A stretch of 64,000 nt of DNA, from NCBI RefSeq assembly GCF_018294505.1, contig NC_057804.1, positions 246,993,099-247,057,098 of the forward strand. Direction: 5' to 3'. This stretch comes from Triticum aestivum (Eukaryota; Streptophyta; Magnoliopsida; Poales; Poaceae). The first letter of the stretch is position 1, and every line of letters starts with the position of its first letter. The position numbers and the translations under genes were made by a program. Positions 10,189 to 21,506 of the stretch are shown one piece after another. Below the pieces are notes generated by a model. The model was not told where the DNA came from, searched no databases, and was given only the letters and a program-made list of their open reading frames with translations.

Positions 10189-11149
10189 TGTTGGGGCCCA
10201 CGGTGCTCCGCACTTGCCCTTTGGCTTCGCTGCTAATCCAAGTCCGAGCGCGCCTTGGGCCCAGGGGCTACTATCGGCGTTCTGGGAACGGGGGTCCCCA
10301 GACTTGCCTGCATGCGGCCTGCGGCGTGGCTCAAGCAGTGGCCCAGTATGGCCCGTCTTCATCAACCCAAGTTCAAGACCCTCGCAAGGGGCCAAGCCTC
10401 GCGAGGCGGACGGCGCAAGGCTTCCACAGGGGCGGCCTCACCAGGCAGGCTCGCGAGGAGGCGGAGAGATCAAGGCAAGGAGTACCTCGCGAGGTTCTTG
10501 TGATGCAAGCCATTACAATCGAGACCAGGTGGGCGCCAGCCAGCGCAGTGTCCTCATTTCCTCTTTGGTAGAAAGGGGGCAAGCGCAGGCGCGGAGTACC
10601 AAGGCATCAAGCAAAGGTTTCCATATTGGTGCAACGATACCAAGATCGGCAGGTCGACAGGATGGAGATCACCGTGGAGCCGAAGATGGCGTCATCGCTA
10701 GTGCCTTTGGCAGTCGAAGACCAACTTTAGTCAGGATAGCTTGTACTAGTTGTCCCCCTTCAAAATGGTCGTTGTTGGCTCCCTTCCCGCTCAATATTTG
10801 GGAAGAGGACCAGGGCCCCTATAAATAGAGATACCCACCACAGTAGGAAGGAGATCGGATTCTTCCCTAGTAGAACACCGCACTAGCTCAATAACACCCC
10901 TCGTGAGGTTGTTCTTCCTCTCTACTGTTCATCATCAACCCAGAGGCAATCCACCACACCACACACTGGATTAGGATAGTACACCACAACGGTGGCCCGA
11001 ACCAGTATAAACCTTGTGTCCCTTGTGTTGTTCATCGAGTAGCTTAGATTCACGGTGAGGTTTTGGGACGTGGATCGGTAGGGAGAAGATATTCGTGTGC
11101 ACCCCAGAGTTCGAACCTTAAGGGTTTTGCCGAAAACCGATATCCGACA
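10189..11149 (+). repeat. LTR A (961 bp), plus orientation, gypsy type
   Basis: Begins TGTTGGGGCCCACGG and ends ...CCGATATCCGACA. It aligns throughout with the minus-strand LTR at 15081-15954, including the block around the TATA box (10822) and the GGGAAGAGGACCA-like stretch before it. It lies in the opposite orientation to that LTR. Neither flank shows a primer-binding site, polypurine tract or TSD, so the element it belonged to has been rearranged. Confidence 0.75.
10818..10828 (+). promoter_or_regulatory. TATA box of LTR A
   Basis: CCTATAAATAG, corresponding to CTATATATAGG in the inverted homologous LTR B. Conservation of the position supports a promoter role. Confidence 0.6.
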
Positions 11150-12007
11150 GTGTCGACGGCCAACATGGAGCATGGTGCTTCCACTGGTGCGTGGGAGGGG
11201 GCTACCTTTGAGGAGAGCCCCCGGGGCATGTACAGCCCCGCCCTGGCACGTGGCTTGCATGGCAGGGCTGGAGGAGGTGTATGTGGGCACCCGTGAGCCA
11301 GCGCGGGACTCACGAGGCCCTAACTCAAGGCGGGTTGCGCCTGGTCTTGGTTGGGGGTGCTTGAGTTGGTCCTGCGAGATGGTTAGGCAGCCTGTGCCGA
11401 ATGAGTTTCCTGATGTTATTGCATGAGAAGGCCAGACACCAGCGACCCCAGGAGGTGACGTGAACAGGCCCGAGCACAGACGATGTGCCCAGTCTTCTCA
11501 TGCAAAGATCCTAAAGAAAAACAACCGGCGCGCAGTTCCCGTGGCCACGGGGGCACCAGGTCGCGCGCCCTTGCTTACCCATCACGATTAGCTCATGCAA
11601 GAACAAGGCACCAAGAGCCACGGGAGGTGACATACACGGGACCAGTCTGTGAGCCAAAGCCCAGCTGCTTGGGTTTAGCGATGCTACAGGGACGGACCCG
11701 AGCACTGATGTCGTGCCAGTCCTTAATCATGAGGCGGTCATGGGAGGGCTTGCAAGCGCGCGAGACGTTCTTAGCGACGAAACGTCGGTCAGGCAGTTGG
11801 TAATTCGAAAGTAGTTTGCAAAGGATTGTAACTGGCTTTGATAAAGTGCAAAAGGGGATACACGCCATAGGGATAGACCCACATGGCATGGGGATGATGC
11901 TGCCCGAGGAGCGCCCCCATGTTGAACGAACTAGGGATATTTCACCTAGTGCCGTTGTTGAAGAGTTGTTGAAGTAGCCAAAAAGCATGCGCTGCTGAAG
12001 TTGTGCC
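11150..12007. other. Unassigned sequence between LTR A and element B
   Basis: GC-rich, without a long conserved ORF. It contains two related stretches (about 11430-11530 and 11600-11720) that repeat words such as catgagaagac/catgcaagaac and gacggacccgagcac/cccgagcacagacg, so an internal duplication is possible. It may be the 3' non-coding part of element B, but its expected 3' LTR is not found. Confidence 0.35.
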
Positions 12008-12475
12008 TCATGAGCCGCTCCGGTGCTGGGCCTCGGGAGGCTCGGACGGACCGGAGGGCTCCTGAAGGTGCTCCTCCATCTCTGCCAGGATCGCCTGGTG
12101 CCTGGCTTCGTAGGCCGCCTGAGCGTCCCTCATGCAGCGCTGGAACGCCTCAGCCGCGCCCGCCAGGCCAAAAGGCATGCGGACGTAGCTGTGCAGTGGT
12201 CCCTCGCATCGACCGACACGAGACAGCCACATGAGCTGCTGAGACGTGGCCCTGTTGAGCCCGGGGATGTCGATGCAGATGTAGAACTCCTTACCCTCAC
12301 TAGGGCAGCGAGCTCCGCCTTGCGGCAGGCAACGATCGCCTTGCAAAACCCTTCCTTCCTGAATCTCCTTGATTGCCTCGCTGATGAACTCCTGAACGTC
12401 TGGTGCCTCACACCTGCTGCCTTCTCCTGGGAAGCGCACTCTGAAGAGCACCTCCACATGGTGCCCGAGCGCCAC
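12008..12475 (-). pseudogene. Reverse transcriptase remnant of element B, catalytic core deleted
   Basis: Two gypsy RT landmarks remain: KEFYICIDIPGLNRA (usually ...MCIDYRDLNKA) and, only about 30 residues later, YVRMPFGLAGAAEAFQRCM (usually RMPFGLKNAGATFQR). In functional enzymes these are separated by about 60-70 residues, and the YxDD catalytic motif follows within about 25. Here the segment between them is shortened and no YxDD appears afterwards, so the enzyme cannot work. Confidence 0.65.
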
Positions 12476-12556
12476 TCTTGCGACATGAGCTAGGTCTGAG
12501 GCCCTTCAGAGGAGAGCCCTTGAGCCCAGCCAGAGAGCGGCGCTGGGCGCGCCTTC

Positions 12557-13560
12557 CTATGTGATAGGTGAAGGCGCCGCGTCCGGAGATGCGAGGCTCA
12601 GCACTGCATCCTCGGGTGATGCTTCCTCACGAGATCCCTGGCCCAGCTGCTGCTTCGTCATCTTGGGGGCGACCTCGGGAGGGAGGGCGCCATCTTCGTC
12701 TTCAGGGTTTTCAACTGCTGCAGCCGGGAAGGCGCGCTCGAGGGAGCACACCGCATCCTTCTCCTGACAGGCGACCATGATGATGCCACCACTTCCTTGC
12801 ATCCTGAGGATGTTGTAACCATGGTGCGTGGCCGCCATTAACTTGGCCAGTGTTGGGTACCCTAGGATGGCGTTGTAGGGCAGGCGGATGTCGGCGACGT
12901 CAAAGTGGATGAGCTAAGTGCGGTAGTTGTTGCGCTCGCCAAAGGTGACAGAAAGACGCACTTGCCCGATCGGGTGTGTCGGTCCGTCGGTCACTCCTGA
13001 GAATGGCTTGGTGGGGTGCAGCTGGTAGTATGGCACCTGGAGTCTGTTGAATGTCTGGACGGAGAGAACATTGAGCCTTGCTCCGCCATCAATGAGAGTC
13101 TTGGTGACGGTCACGTTGCTGATGACGGGGGAGCAGAGCATGGGAAGCGTGCCAGCGGTGGCCGCACACTTGAGCCGGTCTATGGAGTCGAAGGTGATGG
13201 CACACTTGGACCACTTGAGAGGGCGAGTCACCTCAAGCTTGGGGAGCGCCGCATTGACCTCGCACGCAGACTACTTGAAGAAACGGTGAGAAGCTGGGGC
13301 TTGTGAGCCTCCCAAGATGTAGGCGATGGCTCGCAGCTCCTGAAAGCCCCCATCCCCCTCGTCCTGGTGGTGATCTTCGTTCCTTCTTGGTGGTGGAGGC
13401 AGAGGAGGCAAGGCTGTGTTGCCCTGAGGGCGGTCCTCACGAGGATGCTCCCTCCAGTTGCCCTCGCGAGGCTGGTCGCGCCACTCCTGACGACGGTCGC
13501 GTCCGTCCCAGCGGCCTCTGCCTCAGCCACCTCCGCGACCGTAGCCCCGATCATTGCGCT
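12557..13560 (-). pseudogene. Protease region of element B
   Basis: After the gag zinc-finger region the frame carries TLIDGGARLNVLS, the plant gypsy version of the aspartic protease active site (usually LIDGGSSLNILF). It is followed by PYNAILGYPTLAKLMA, the conserved C-terminal protease block. Stops occur at about 13269, 12914 and 12557. Gag and Pro would process the polyprotein in a functional relative. The ORF at 13231-12914 is the longest open part. Confidence 0.7.
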
Positions 13561-13567
13561 CGGGACG

Positions 13568-15008
13568 TTAGGCGCCCGTCGCGGAGAGCCTGAGCTCCTG
13601 GCAGTCGCTGGTATTGTGGCAGTAGACGTTGCGGAAGGCGCAAAAGAGCCGCTTGCCCTTGGGTGACTCGGGGTGGTCGCAGGCGTGCTTGGTATCTGGC
13701 TCTGCCACAAGCATGGCTGGCCCCTTGTGCTCCATGTTGTTGGTCTTGGTCTTCTTGCCTTCCGGATCAGCGTCAGGGAGCTCGAGGAGGGAGAGGCATC
13801 CTTCATAAGCCCTCGCACACTTGTCCGCCATGTTGAGCATCTCCAGAATAGTGCAGAGGTCCTCATGGATGGCGAGCTCCTGCTTCATCTTGACATCACG
13901 GACGCCATTGGTGAATGCAGAGATGATGGCCTCATCAGACACCTTGGGGATATTGAGGCGGACGTCGTTGAAGCGCTGGATGTATTTATGCAGGGTCTCC
14001 CCAGGTTGCTGCTTGATGCGGCGCAGTTCGCCCGCGGCCAGCGGACGGTCGCGAGTGCCTTGGAAGTTGGCGATGAAGCGGCCACGCATCTCCTCCCAGG
14101 AAGAAACCGACCCCTTGGTCAGGTTCAGGAGCCAAGAATGTGCGCCATCCTTGAGGGCCATCAGAAACTAGTTTTCCATGATCTTCTCGTGGCCGTTGGC
14201 CGCCTCGATGCTCAGCTCGTAGAGTTGTAGGAACTCGGCGGGGTCTGCAGTGCCGTTGTAGCGTGAAGGCAGGTCAGGCTTGAACTTGCTCGGCCACACG
14301 ATGTTGCGGAGCTCTGCAATGAACGCACGACATCCTGTCGTGTCCACCGGAGGTCGTCGAGGGGGTGGAACATAGTCTTGGTGCACGCGCACCGCCACCT
14401 CCTGTGGCGGCTCGCGAGCCTAGTGCTGGGGCGCTGGAAGTAGGCGCGCCTCTCCTTGGGGACGTTGCACCACCTGGCAGCCCACGTCCTCTTGAGCTGG
14501 CGCTGGGCGCTGCGGGTCGCGCCATGGAGCCATACGCCTTGGCTCGATGATGGTGCCCCAGGCCGGAGGCGGAGGAGGAGCCCCGTGCGCGACGTCACCC
14601 GCTGCAGGTGGTTGCTGAGGCAGCGAGCGAGCCGGCCCGTCAGAGCCCCCGTGCGCGACGCTGATGAGCTCGGCGATGCGCTCGAGCCACTCCTCATAGA
14701 GATCACCCACGAGACGGTAGCGAAGCAGCTCCCACCATAAGCAGGGCGGCCTACGTGTCCACCTGGCCGCGGCGCGCGTGGGATGATGAAGCTGCTGGGG
14801 TGAGCGACGGAGTAGCGGTGCGGCCATCACGGCGCACCGACGGGTGCAGCGATGAAGCTTGCTGCTTATGGCCGGCAGGGCCTGTGGCGGTGTTGGCCAC
14901 CGGAGAAGGAGCACGGCGGGCGCAGCCATCACCCGCCGGAGCCATCTGAGCGATGCGGGCGGCGACCGCGGCCCAACACTCGGCGCGAGCCCTGCGCGCG
15001 TCGGCCAT
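13568..15008 (-). pseudogene. Gag of element B, broken
   Basis: ATG 15008 (MADARRARAECWAAV) starts a low-complexity Ala/Arg/Pro-rich N-terminus. A frameshift near 14780 leads into the frame carrying LYEEWLERIAELISVAHGG. The capsid-like block runs NIVWPSKFKPDLPSRYNG, then SWEEMRGRFIANFQGT and GETLHKYIQRFNDVR, the retrotransposon gag domain. In-frame stops lie at 14420 and 14168. The zinc-finger-like region keeps FCAFRNVYCHNTSDCQEL, a C/H-rich block. It ends at 13568. Confidence 0.75.
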
Positions 15009-15064
15009 GGAGATGTCGGAGCAGGGGCGGATTGAACGACGGAAGAGAGGATCCGACGTAGCCC

Positions 15065-15080
15065 TACCTGGCACGCCAAA
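15065..15080 (-). other. Primer-binding site of element B
   Basis: The minus strand reads TTTGGCGTGCCAGGTAGG directly after the LTR end (...TGACA). TGGCGTGCCAGG-type sites follow the 5' LTR in many plant gypsy elements and pair with a tRNA other than initiator Met. It fixes LTR B as a 5' LTR on the minus strand. Confidence 0.65.
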
Positions 15081-15954
15081 TGTCAGATTTCGGTATCCGG
15101 CAACCCGTGAGAGGTTCGAACACTTGGGTGCGTGCGGAGATCTCAACCTGCCCAGCCTGCCTACTCGCGATCCTCCCTAGCCTAGCGCGAAGAGCCCACA
15201 AAGACACAAAGACATAGAGGTTTATACTAGTTCGGGCCACTGTTGTGGTGTAATACCCTACTCTAGTGTGGTGTGGTGGATTGCCTCGAGGGGCTATGGA
15301 TGAACTGGTTACAAAGGATGAACAAGCCTCAGGAGGTGAGGTGTTCTTGAGCTGGTGTGGTGCTCTACTTGTTCTGGTTCCGGTCCCTTCCTATGGTGGT
15401 GGCTAAGTCCTATATATAGTGCCTTGGTCCTCCTCCCAAATATGAGCGGGAAGGGATTCCACAACGGCGGGATTTGAAAGGGGACAAGTAGTACAGTCTA
15501 TCCTGACAAAAGTAGTCTTCGCCTGTGAAAAGCCTCTGGCCGTTACGCTGCGGTGGGCTCGGTGATGACCTCCGTCTTGCCGTCCTGGCGGTCTTGGTCT
15601 CGTTGCACTAGAATGGAAACCTTTGGCTGATTCCTTGGGACTCCACGCCTGTGGCTTGCCCCCTGGCACCGAAGAGGAAACCTACGCTCTGCACCCGCCT
15701 GGCGCCCACATGGCGCCTGCCTGGCCTTGGTCGTCATGGCTCACGTCAGCTGGGCCTCGTGAGGTAGCTGCATAGAACTCTCCCCTCGGGAGCCCTCCTG
15801 AGGAGGTCAATTCCTTCGGGGTCTTGGCGCTGCCCGCCTCGCGAGGGTCTTGATGTGTTGGTGTCGAAGCTGGGCCATACCAGGCCGTTGATGGAGCCAC
15901 GTGGTGGGCCACAGGTAGGCAGGACTGGTTACCCCAAAGTCCAGGACGCCAACA
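15081..15954 (-). repeat. LTR B (874 bp), 5' LTR of element B
   Basis: On the minus strand it starts TGTTGGCGTCCTGG (15954) and ends ...CCGAAATCTGACA (15081). A TATA box, CTATATATAGG, lies at 15409-15419. It is homologous to LTR A but inverted relative to it, with frequent substitutions and indels, so the two did not come from one recent insertion. Confidence 0.75.
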
Positions 15955-16829
15955 GTTTCAACCAGCAATCTGGTCAAGGGAATCAGCAACAGCAGTCTGG
16001 TTATTAGAGTAATCCAAAGCAGCTGAATAGTGGTCAATATCATGTGTTTGCCACGAGCCTGTGCAAGCGAGATCAGAAAATCCATAAGCGGGTGGTGAAC
16101 TTAGTTGAGCCGGCGATGCCACGTTATTTGAGGTGGTATGAGCAGCCTATTGTATGGAGCCGTGAGGATCACCCTCCCCGGGTTGACAATCCAGGTCAGT
16201 TGGCATTGGTGGTTGCTCCATAGGTAGGAGGGTATAAGCTTACTAAGGTGCTCATGGATGCGGGCAGCAGTATCAATATCCTTTACTATGAGACTTTTCA
16301 TCGTATGAATTTGACTGACAAAGATCGTAAGACGTCTTCTACTATTTTCAATGGTGTGATGCCTGGTAAGTCAGCATATCCAATGGGTAAGATAACCCTG
16401 GATGTGGCCTTTGGAGATGATCATGATTCCAGAGCTGAGAAATTGACCTTTGAGGTGGTGAAGATCAATAGCCCGTATCATGCTTTGTTTGGGCGGCCGG
16501 CTTACGCCAAGTTTATGGCATGGCCATGCTATGTTTATTTGTAGCTTAAGTTGCCGGGTCATAAGGGCACCATCACGGTGCATGGTAATAGGAGAATTGC
16601 TCTGGACTGTGAAGAGGGTGATGCTGCGTATGTTGAGTCGGCATGTGCCACTGAAGACTTGAAGTTTTATAAAGATAATGTTGACCTGGCGGATATGACG
16701 CCTCTGAAGAAGCCAACTACAGAGAATGACCCCCTGTTGAAGTTTAAATCGGCAGATGATACTAAGATGGTTGACTTTGTTCCTGGCGACTCGTCCAAGA
16801 GCATCAGTGCTAATATGGATCTGAAATAG
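15955..16829 (+). pseudogene. Element C: end of gag and aspartic protease
   Basis: A Gln-rich linker (QQSGQGNQQQQSG) leads to the protease active site LMDAGSSINIL at about 16248-16285. There DAGSS replaces the usual DTGSS or DGGSS, a form common in plant gypsy proteases. The conserved NSPYHALFGRPAYAKFMA block follows at about 16460-16515. In-frame stops are at 16221-16223, 16542-16544 and 16827-16829. All three lie in one otherwise continuous frame that carries on into RT, so point nonsense changes rather than rearrangements broke it. Confidence 0.75.
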
Positions 16830-18000
16830 AAAAGCGCACTCATCGAGTTCATCTGTGAGAACCGGGGCTTCTTTTCATGGAAGCCTTTTGATATGTCAGG
16901 TGTACCGAGGGAACTCGCTGAGCACACCCTTAATGTGGATCCAAAGTTTAAGCCGGTCAAACAGTTTCTTTGTCATTTTAATGAGGAGAGGCGCAAGGCA
17001 ATTGGTGAAGAGGTGGCCCGGCTCTTGGCGGCAGGGTTCATCATTGAAGTTTTTCATCTTGAGTGGTTGGCTAACCCGGTGATGGTACTTAAGAAAAATG
17101 GCACTTGGCATATGTGCGTGGATTATACAGACCTTAACAAGGCATGTCCGGTTGATCCTTTTGCTCTCCCTCGTATTGATCAGATTATTGATGCTACGGC
17201 AGGTTGTGAGCGTTTGAGCTTTTTGGATGCTTATTCTGGTTATCATCAAATCAAGATGGCGGTTAAGGACCAGGAGAAGACGGCTTTCATCACTACCTTT
17301 GGAGCCTTCTGATATGTGTCTATGCCTTTTGGGCTCAAGAGTGCCCAGGCGACTTACCAATGGTGTGTTCATAATTTCCTCCATGGCCAGATTGGGCGCA
17401 ATGTTCACGCTTATGTGGATGATATTGTTGTGAAATCCAGGAAGAAGGAGACCTTGATAGATGATCTAAAAGAGACCTTTGACAATCTCGGGGTCTATAA
17501 AATGATGCTTAACACAGCCAAGTGTGTCTTTGGCTTGCCAGCGAGCGAGTTATTGGGTTTCCTGGTTTTGGAGAGGGGCATTGAAGCTAACCCGGAGAAA
17601 ATCAAGGCTATCACTTCTTTGGCTAAGTCGGCGTGTATCAATGACGTCCAGCGTTTGGCGGGTCATATTGCGGCTTTGAGCCAGTTTATAAGCCGCCTGG
17701 GAGAGAAGGCTATCCCTTTGGTATCAAATGATGAAGAAGATAGATGACTTTGTCTAGATCTATGCTACTAATGAGACGTTTGAGGCGCTTAAGAAACAGC
17801 TGACTGAGCCGCTGGTTCTTGTAGCTCCTATTGAGAAGGAGCCCTTGCTTTTATATGTGGCTGCAAACAACAGGGTTGTTAGTGTGGCAGTTGTGGTTGA
17901 AAGGAAGGAGTCAGGCAAGGAGTATCCGGTTCAAAGGCCGGTTTATTATGTCAGTGAAGTGCTCATTGAATCTACGCAGAGAAACCCACATTGGTAGAAA
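16830..18000 (+). pseudogene. Element C: reverse transcriptase and first RNase H
   Basis: Same frame as the protease: VPRELAEHTLNVDP, then GTWHMCVDYTDLNKACP and LSFLDAYSGYHQI (motif A Asp). A TGA stop follows at 17310-17312, directly before YVSMPFGLKSAQATYQ. The catalytic YVDDIVVKS is intact at about 17411-17437. The thumb and connection run to about 17745, then a frameshift leads to the RNase H-like stretch with EKEPLLLYVAANNRVVSVAV and a TAG at 17996-17998. Retention of YVDD despite a stop and a frameshift implies relaxed decay. Confidence 0.8.
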
Positions 18001-18680
18001 TTGGTTTACGGCGTGTTCATGGCCAGTCGCAAGTTGAAGCAATATTTCCTAGGTCATCCCATCACTGTGGTTAGTCCTGCTCCATTGGGCGATATTATTC
18101 AAAATAGAGAATCCACTGGTCAGGTAGCTAAGTGGGCCATTGAGCTTGGACCCCATGGCTTGAAGTATGTGCCTCGGACGGCTATAAAATCTCACGCACT
18201 TGTGGATTTCAACAATGATTGGACAGAGTTGCAGATGCCTGAGGAAAATCTAGACAATACATATTGGACTATTCATTTTTATGGGTCCATGCAATTAGAA
18301 GGCTCGGGGGCTGGAGTTATATTGACATCCCCACGAGGTGATAATTTTTGTTATGTTTTAAGGTTGATGTTCCATTGTACTAACAATGCAACTGAGTATG
18401 AAGCCTTAATCCATGGTCTTCGAATGGCTAAAGAGATGAATCTAAGCCAGGTAAGGTGCTTTGGCGACTCAGATTTGGTGGCTCAACAAGTGTCAGGAAC
18501 TTGGGATTCAAAGCACCCACTCATGGCGGCTTATCGCCGAGAGGTTGACACGATTGCTGGCCATTTTAAAGGTTATCAAGTGGAGCATGTTGATCGCAGG
18601 AAAAATGAGGCTGTTGACGCTTTAAGCCGGCTGGGATCTCAGCGTAAGCCATCCCCCCTAATGTTTTCCTTGATGTTTTG
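18001..18680 (+). pseudogene. Element C: second (archaeal-like) RNase H
   Basis: An open stretch of about 220 codons. It carries YWTIHFYGSMQLEGSGAGV, where a functional relative would have an Asp at the GSM position (usually FDGS). TNNATEYEALIHGLRMA supplies the Glu and DSDLVAQQVSGTW supplies an Asp, and NEAVDALSRLG supplies the last Asp. The first catalytic Asp is replaced by Tyr (FYGS for FDGS), which should abolish activity. A frameshift near 18650 separates it from the integrase region. Confidence 0.75.
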
Positions 18681-19900
18681 CATAACCCATTGGTTAAGTT
18701 GCCTACGAAGGAGGACCCCGCAGTTCCTGACCCAGAGGCACGGTTGATGGCGGCTCTCCATGTTATCCCTGATTGGATTGTTCCATATTTGGCTTATATG
18801 ACCCAGGGCGAGTTACCGAAGGATGAAACCTTCGCCAGGCAAATAACCCAGAGGTCTAAGTTAATGACTATTGTCAATGGTGAGCTTCACAGATGCAGTG
18901 TTACATGAGTGTTTCAACGATGCATTTTTCCTGAGGAGGGCCGTGAAATTCTAAGGGAGATTCATGAAGGAGATTGCGGCCATCACGCCAGCTCTAAATC
19001 TCTCATTGCTAAAGCTTTTAGTTATGGGTTTTATTGGCTGGCGGCTCAGGTTGATGCAGAAGAGTTGGTTAGTAAGTATGATGGTTGTCAGAAATTTGCA
19101 ATACAAGCTCATGTGCCAGCTCAAGAATTGAGAATGATTCCAATTACTTGGCCGTTCGCAGTCTGGGGGCTAGACATGGTTGGACCTTTTAAAACATCCA
19201 AAGATAAAAAAGACTCATCTCCTAGTAGTTGTTGACAAGTTTACAAAGTCGGTTGAAGCTGAGCCGGTCAGCAAATGTGATGCTGCCATGGCGGTTCAAT
19301 TCATCAAAAGGAAGATCTTTCATTTTGGATATCCTCATAGTATCATTACTGATAATGGTACTAATCTGTCTAAGGGGGCAATGAAAGAATTCTGTCAACC
19401 AGAGCATATCCGGCTTGATGTATCATCAGTGGCTCACCCCCAGTCCAATGGTCAAGCTAAGTGAGCTAATCAAGGAATCTTGGGAGGTATCAAGCCCCGG
19501 CTTATGGTCCCTTTGTAGAGGACACCGGGTTGTTGGGTGGAAGAGTGGCCCTCAGTACTTTGGAGTATCAATACCACCCCCAATAGATCTATGGGTTACA
19601 CGCCTTTCTTCATGATTTATGGAGCAAAGGCGGTTATCCCTAGTGATATACGTCACGACTCGCCTCGTGTGGCGGCTTATGTTGACGCAGATAATGATAA
19701 AGCACGTCAGGATGCTATTGACCTGTTGGATGAAGAGTGTGACCTTGTGGCGGCTTGTTCAGCGATTTACCAGCAAGATTTGCGTCATTATCACATCCGC
19801 TGGGTTAAGACCAGGACTTTTCAAGAAGGAGATTTGGTGCTCCGGCTCATCAAGGATCAAACTGGCATGCACAAGTTATCCCCACCTGGGAAGGGTCAAG
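18681..19900 (+). pseudogene. Element C: integrase, catalytic Glu lost
   Basis: After a linker and a TGA at 18906-18908, the zinc-binding HHCC region shows HEGDCGHHASSKSL and later GCQKFA. A frameshift near 19205 leads to the catalytic core: LDMVGPF (first Asp) and IITDNGTNLS (second Asp). PQSNGQAK then follows where the third catalytic residue should be Glu, and a TGA sits next to it at 19462-19464. The C-terminal part (INTTPNRSMGYTPFFMIYG) follows in another frame to about 19890, ending at the junction with element D. Confidence 0.8.
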
Positions 19901-21489
19901 ATTTTGCGATGATAGATTGCGTTGCTGACGAAGGAGTTGGACCAGAAGACTTTGCTGAGCCAGAAGACTTTGCTGAGCCAGGCAAGCAGCCCTTTGACCA
20001 TGTTTGAGAAACCCTTTTTATGCATATAGCACTTTTATTACTTGCATCGGAGTCATGATGATGAGGTGACCACTTCGGGTGGTTTCCTCCATTATCGTTA
20101 CTTCCTCGTTGATACTTGCATTGTGCATGACCCTACCTTCTTATGAGGGTTATGCCGGTGGGAGTAGTTAGGATGCTAAAGTAGTTGCTATGCAAAACGG
20201 GACGGGAATATGCACGGTCATGGAGGCAAAGTATTTTCAAAAGACTTTTCGAAAACCCCGTCGGGTGCCACTTATGCCCGAGGGAGATGATGAGTTGGGT
20301 AACCACTTGGTGACGAAGTGGTGTACCGAGGAAAGTGTGTGTGTTGTTTTCAAATTGGATTGGTTTAAGTTGCGACCGTTATTCCAACCTTACATGAGAA
20401 ACCACTCTACCCTTATATGGGAAAGGGCATTATTGATTACCTAGGCCGATACTAGCTTGGGGCCCGCATTACTAGTGACGGGGGAGAGTTGGTGCTCTCT
20501 CTCGGGACGGGGTCGTGCCAGGTAGGGCGGCCATGACTATTTTGCAGGGCACAGGATACACCATTGCATCCCCTCTCGGATGTTACGATCTCGAGTGAGT
20601 CTCGTATGATGTACATCGTGAGGATACGGAACAACGAGTGGACTCCTTGTTAGTGTCGTCTAGGGAAAGATAGTGATCGGGTGCTTACCCCGGGTACTTG
20701 AGGTACCGCGGGTCGTGGACGACACAGAAGTTCCCCGGATCTTATGGGTAAAGTGTGCAACCTCTGCAGAGTGTCAAACTATTCAAATAGCCGTGTCCAC
20801 GGTCAAAGACAGTTGGGTAACCACTCTTGGGCTACGTCCACTTGTTTACAAACTAGTGTGTGTGTGTTTGGATAAATGGGAAAAAAACTACTTGGGGTCA
20901 AGTCAAAGGACTTGACATGATCGAGTTGGGTTAATGCCCACTCCCTTTATGTTGATATCTGTAACCAGTCCCTGTGGTTACTTGAATTCATATGATACAT
21001 GATTTACCAATTGTTGAACATGTCATAGCACAATAAAATTAGCTTTCTGCAAAAATTTACCTATGTCATGCATTGTTGTATCTTGAACCAAAACATGGGT
21101 TGCTTGCGAGTACATTCAAAGTACTCATTGGCTTGCCACTGGTTATTTAATTGACCAGGCATGGAAGAACGGGAGTTCGAGGAAGAGTTCGTTGGTGACG
21201 AACATGCGAACTAGGACGCTTCCCAGTCAGAATGCCTGTAGGGTTAAGGCAGATGGCATGGGTTCTACTTAACGACGAAGATTTCCGCTGCTTACGTTTT
21301 CTTTCATGTTCAGCCCTTGAGGCTTCATCAATATAAGACTTTACCATAAAGGTCATAATTTGTGTAAGACGGTATGTATGGATGTAAGACTCTTGTTATT
21401 CAGCTTTTATGTGTTCAGTGAGCATTAATCTCTGGGATCACTGTACACGTGCACTCGGTGATCACGACTCATGAGTCGGGGTCCCCACA
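19901..21489 (+). repeat. 5' LTR of element D, 5'-truncated
   Basis: The first about 1180 bp match 46123-47302 closely; the last about 400 bp extend beyond the CACTA insertion point in the other copy. It ends GGGTCCCCACA before the primer-binding site. Near 19950 an 18 bp unit (cagaagactttgctgagc) is doubled. The right copy has a diverged pair at the same place. Confidence 0.8.
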
Positions 21490-21493
21490 GAGC

Positions 21494-21506
21494 TGGTATC
21501 AGAGCC
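21494..21506 (+). other. Primer-binding site of element D
   Basis: TGGTATCAGAGCC, exactly complementary in form to the initiator-Met tRNA 3' end, 4 bp after the LTR end at 21489. Confidence 0.85.

Larger units (their letters stand above)
11990..15954 (-). mobile_element. Element B: degenerate minus-strand gypsy retrotransposon
   Basis: Right to left: LTR B (15954-15081), primer-binding site, gag (15008-13568), protease region (about 13560-12557) and a collapsed reverse transcriptase remnant (12475-12008). The rest of pol and the 3' LTR are missing; a homologous LTR nearby (10189-11149) is in the wrong orientation. Several stops and frameshifts mark it as long inactive. It abuts element C at 15955. 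Confidence 0.75.
15955..19900 (+). mobile_element. Element C: truncated Tat-type gypsy retrotransposon (pol only)
   Basis: Protease, reverse transcriptase, RNase H, second RNase H and integrase follow in the order expected of gypsy elements, on the plus strand. No LTR, primer-binding site or polypurine tract remains: the left side ends at LTR B (15954) and the right side switches abruptly to the LTR of element D at 19901. The extra RNase H domain between RT/RNase H and integrase points to the Tat lineage. Confidence 0.8.

Noticed and set aside
10189..11149. LTR A as a solo LTR
   Set aside because: The 5 bp on each side (taggc and gtgtc) do not match, so there is no TSD.
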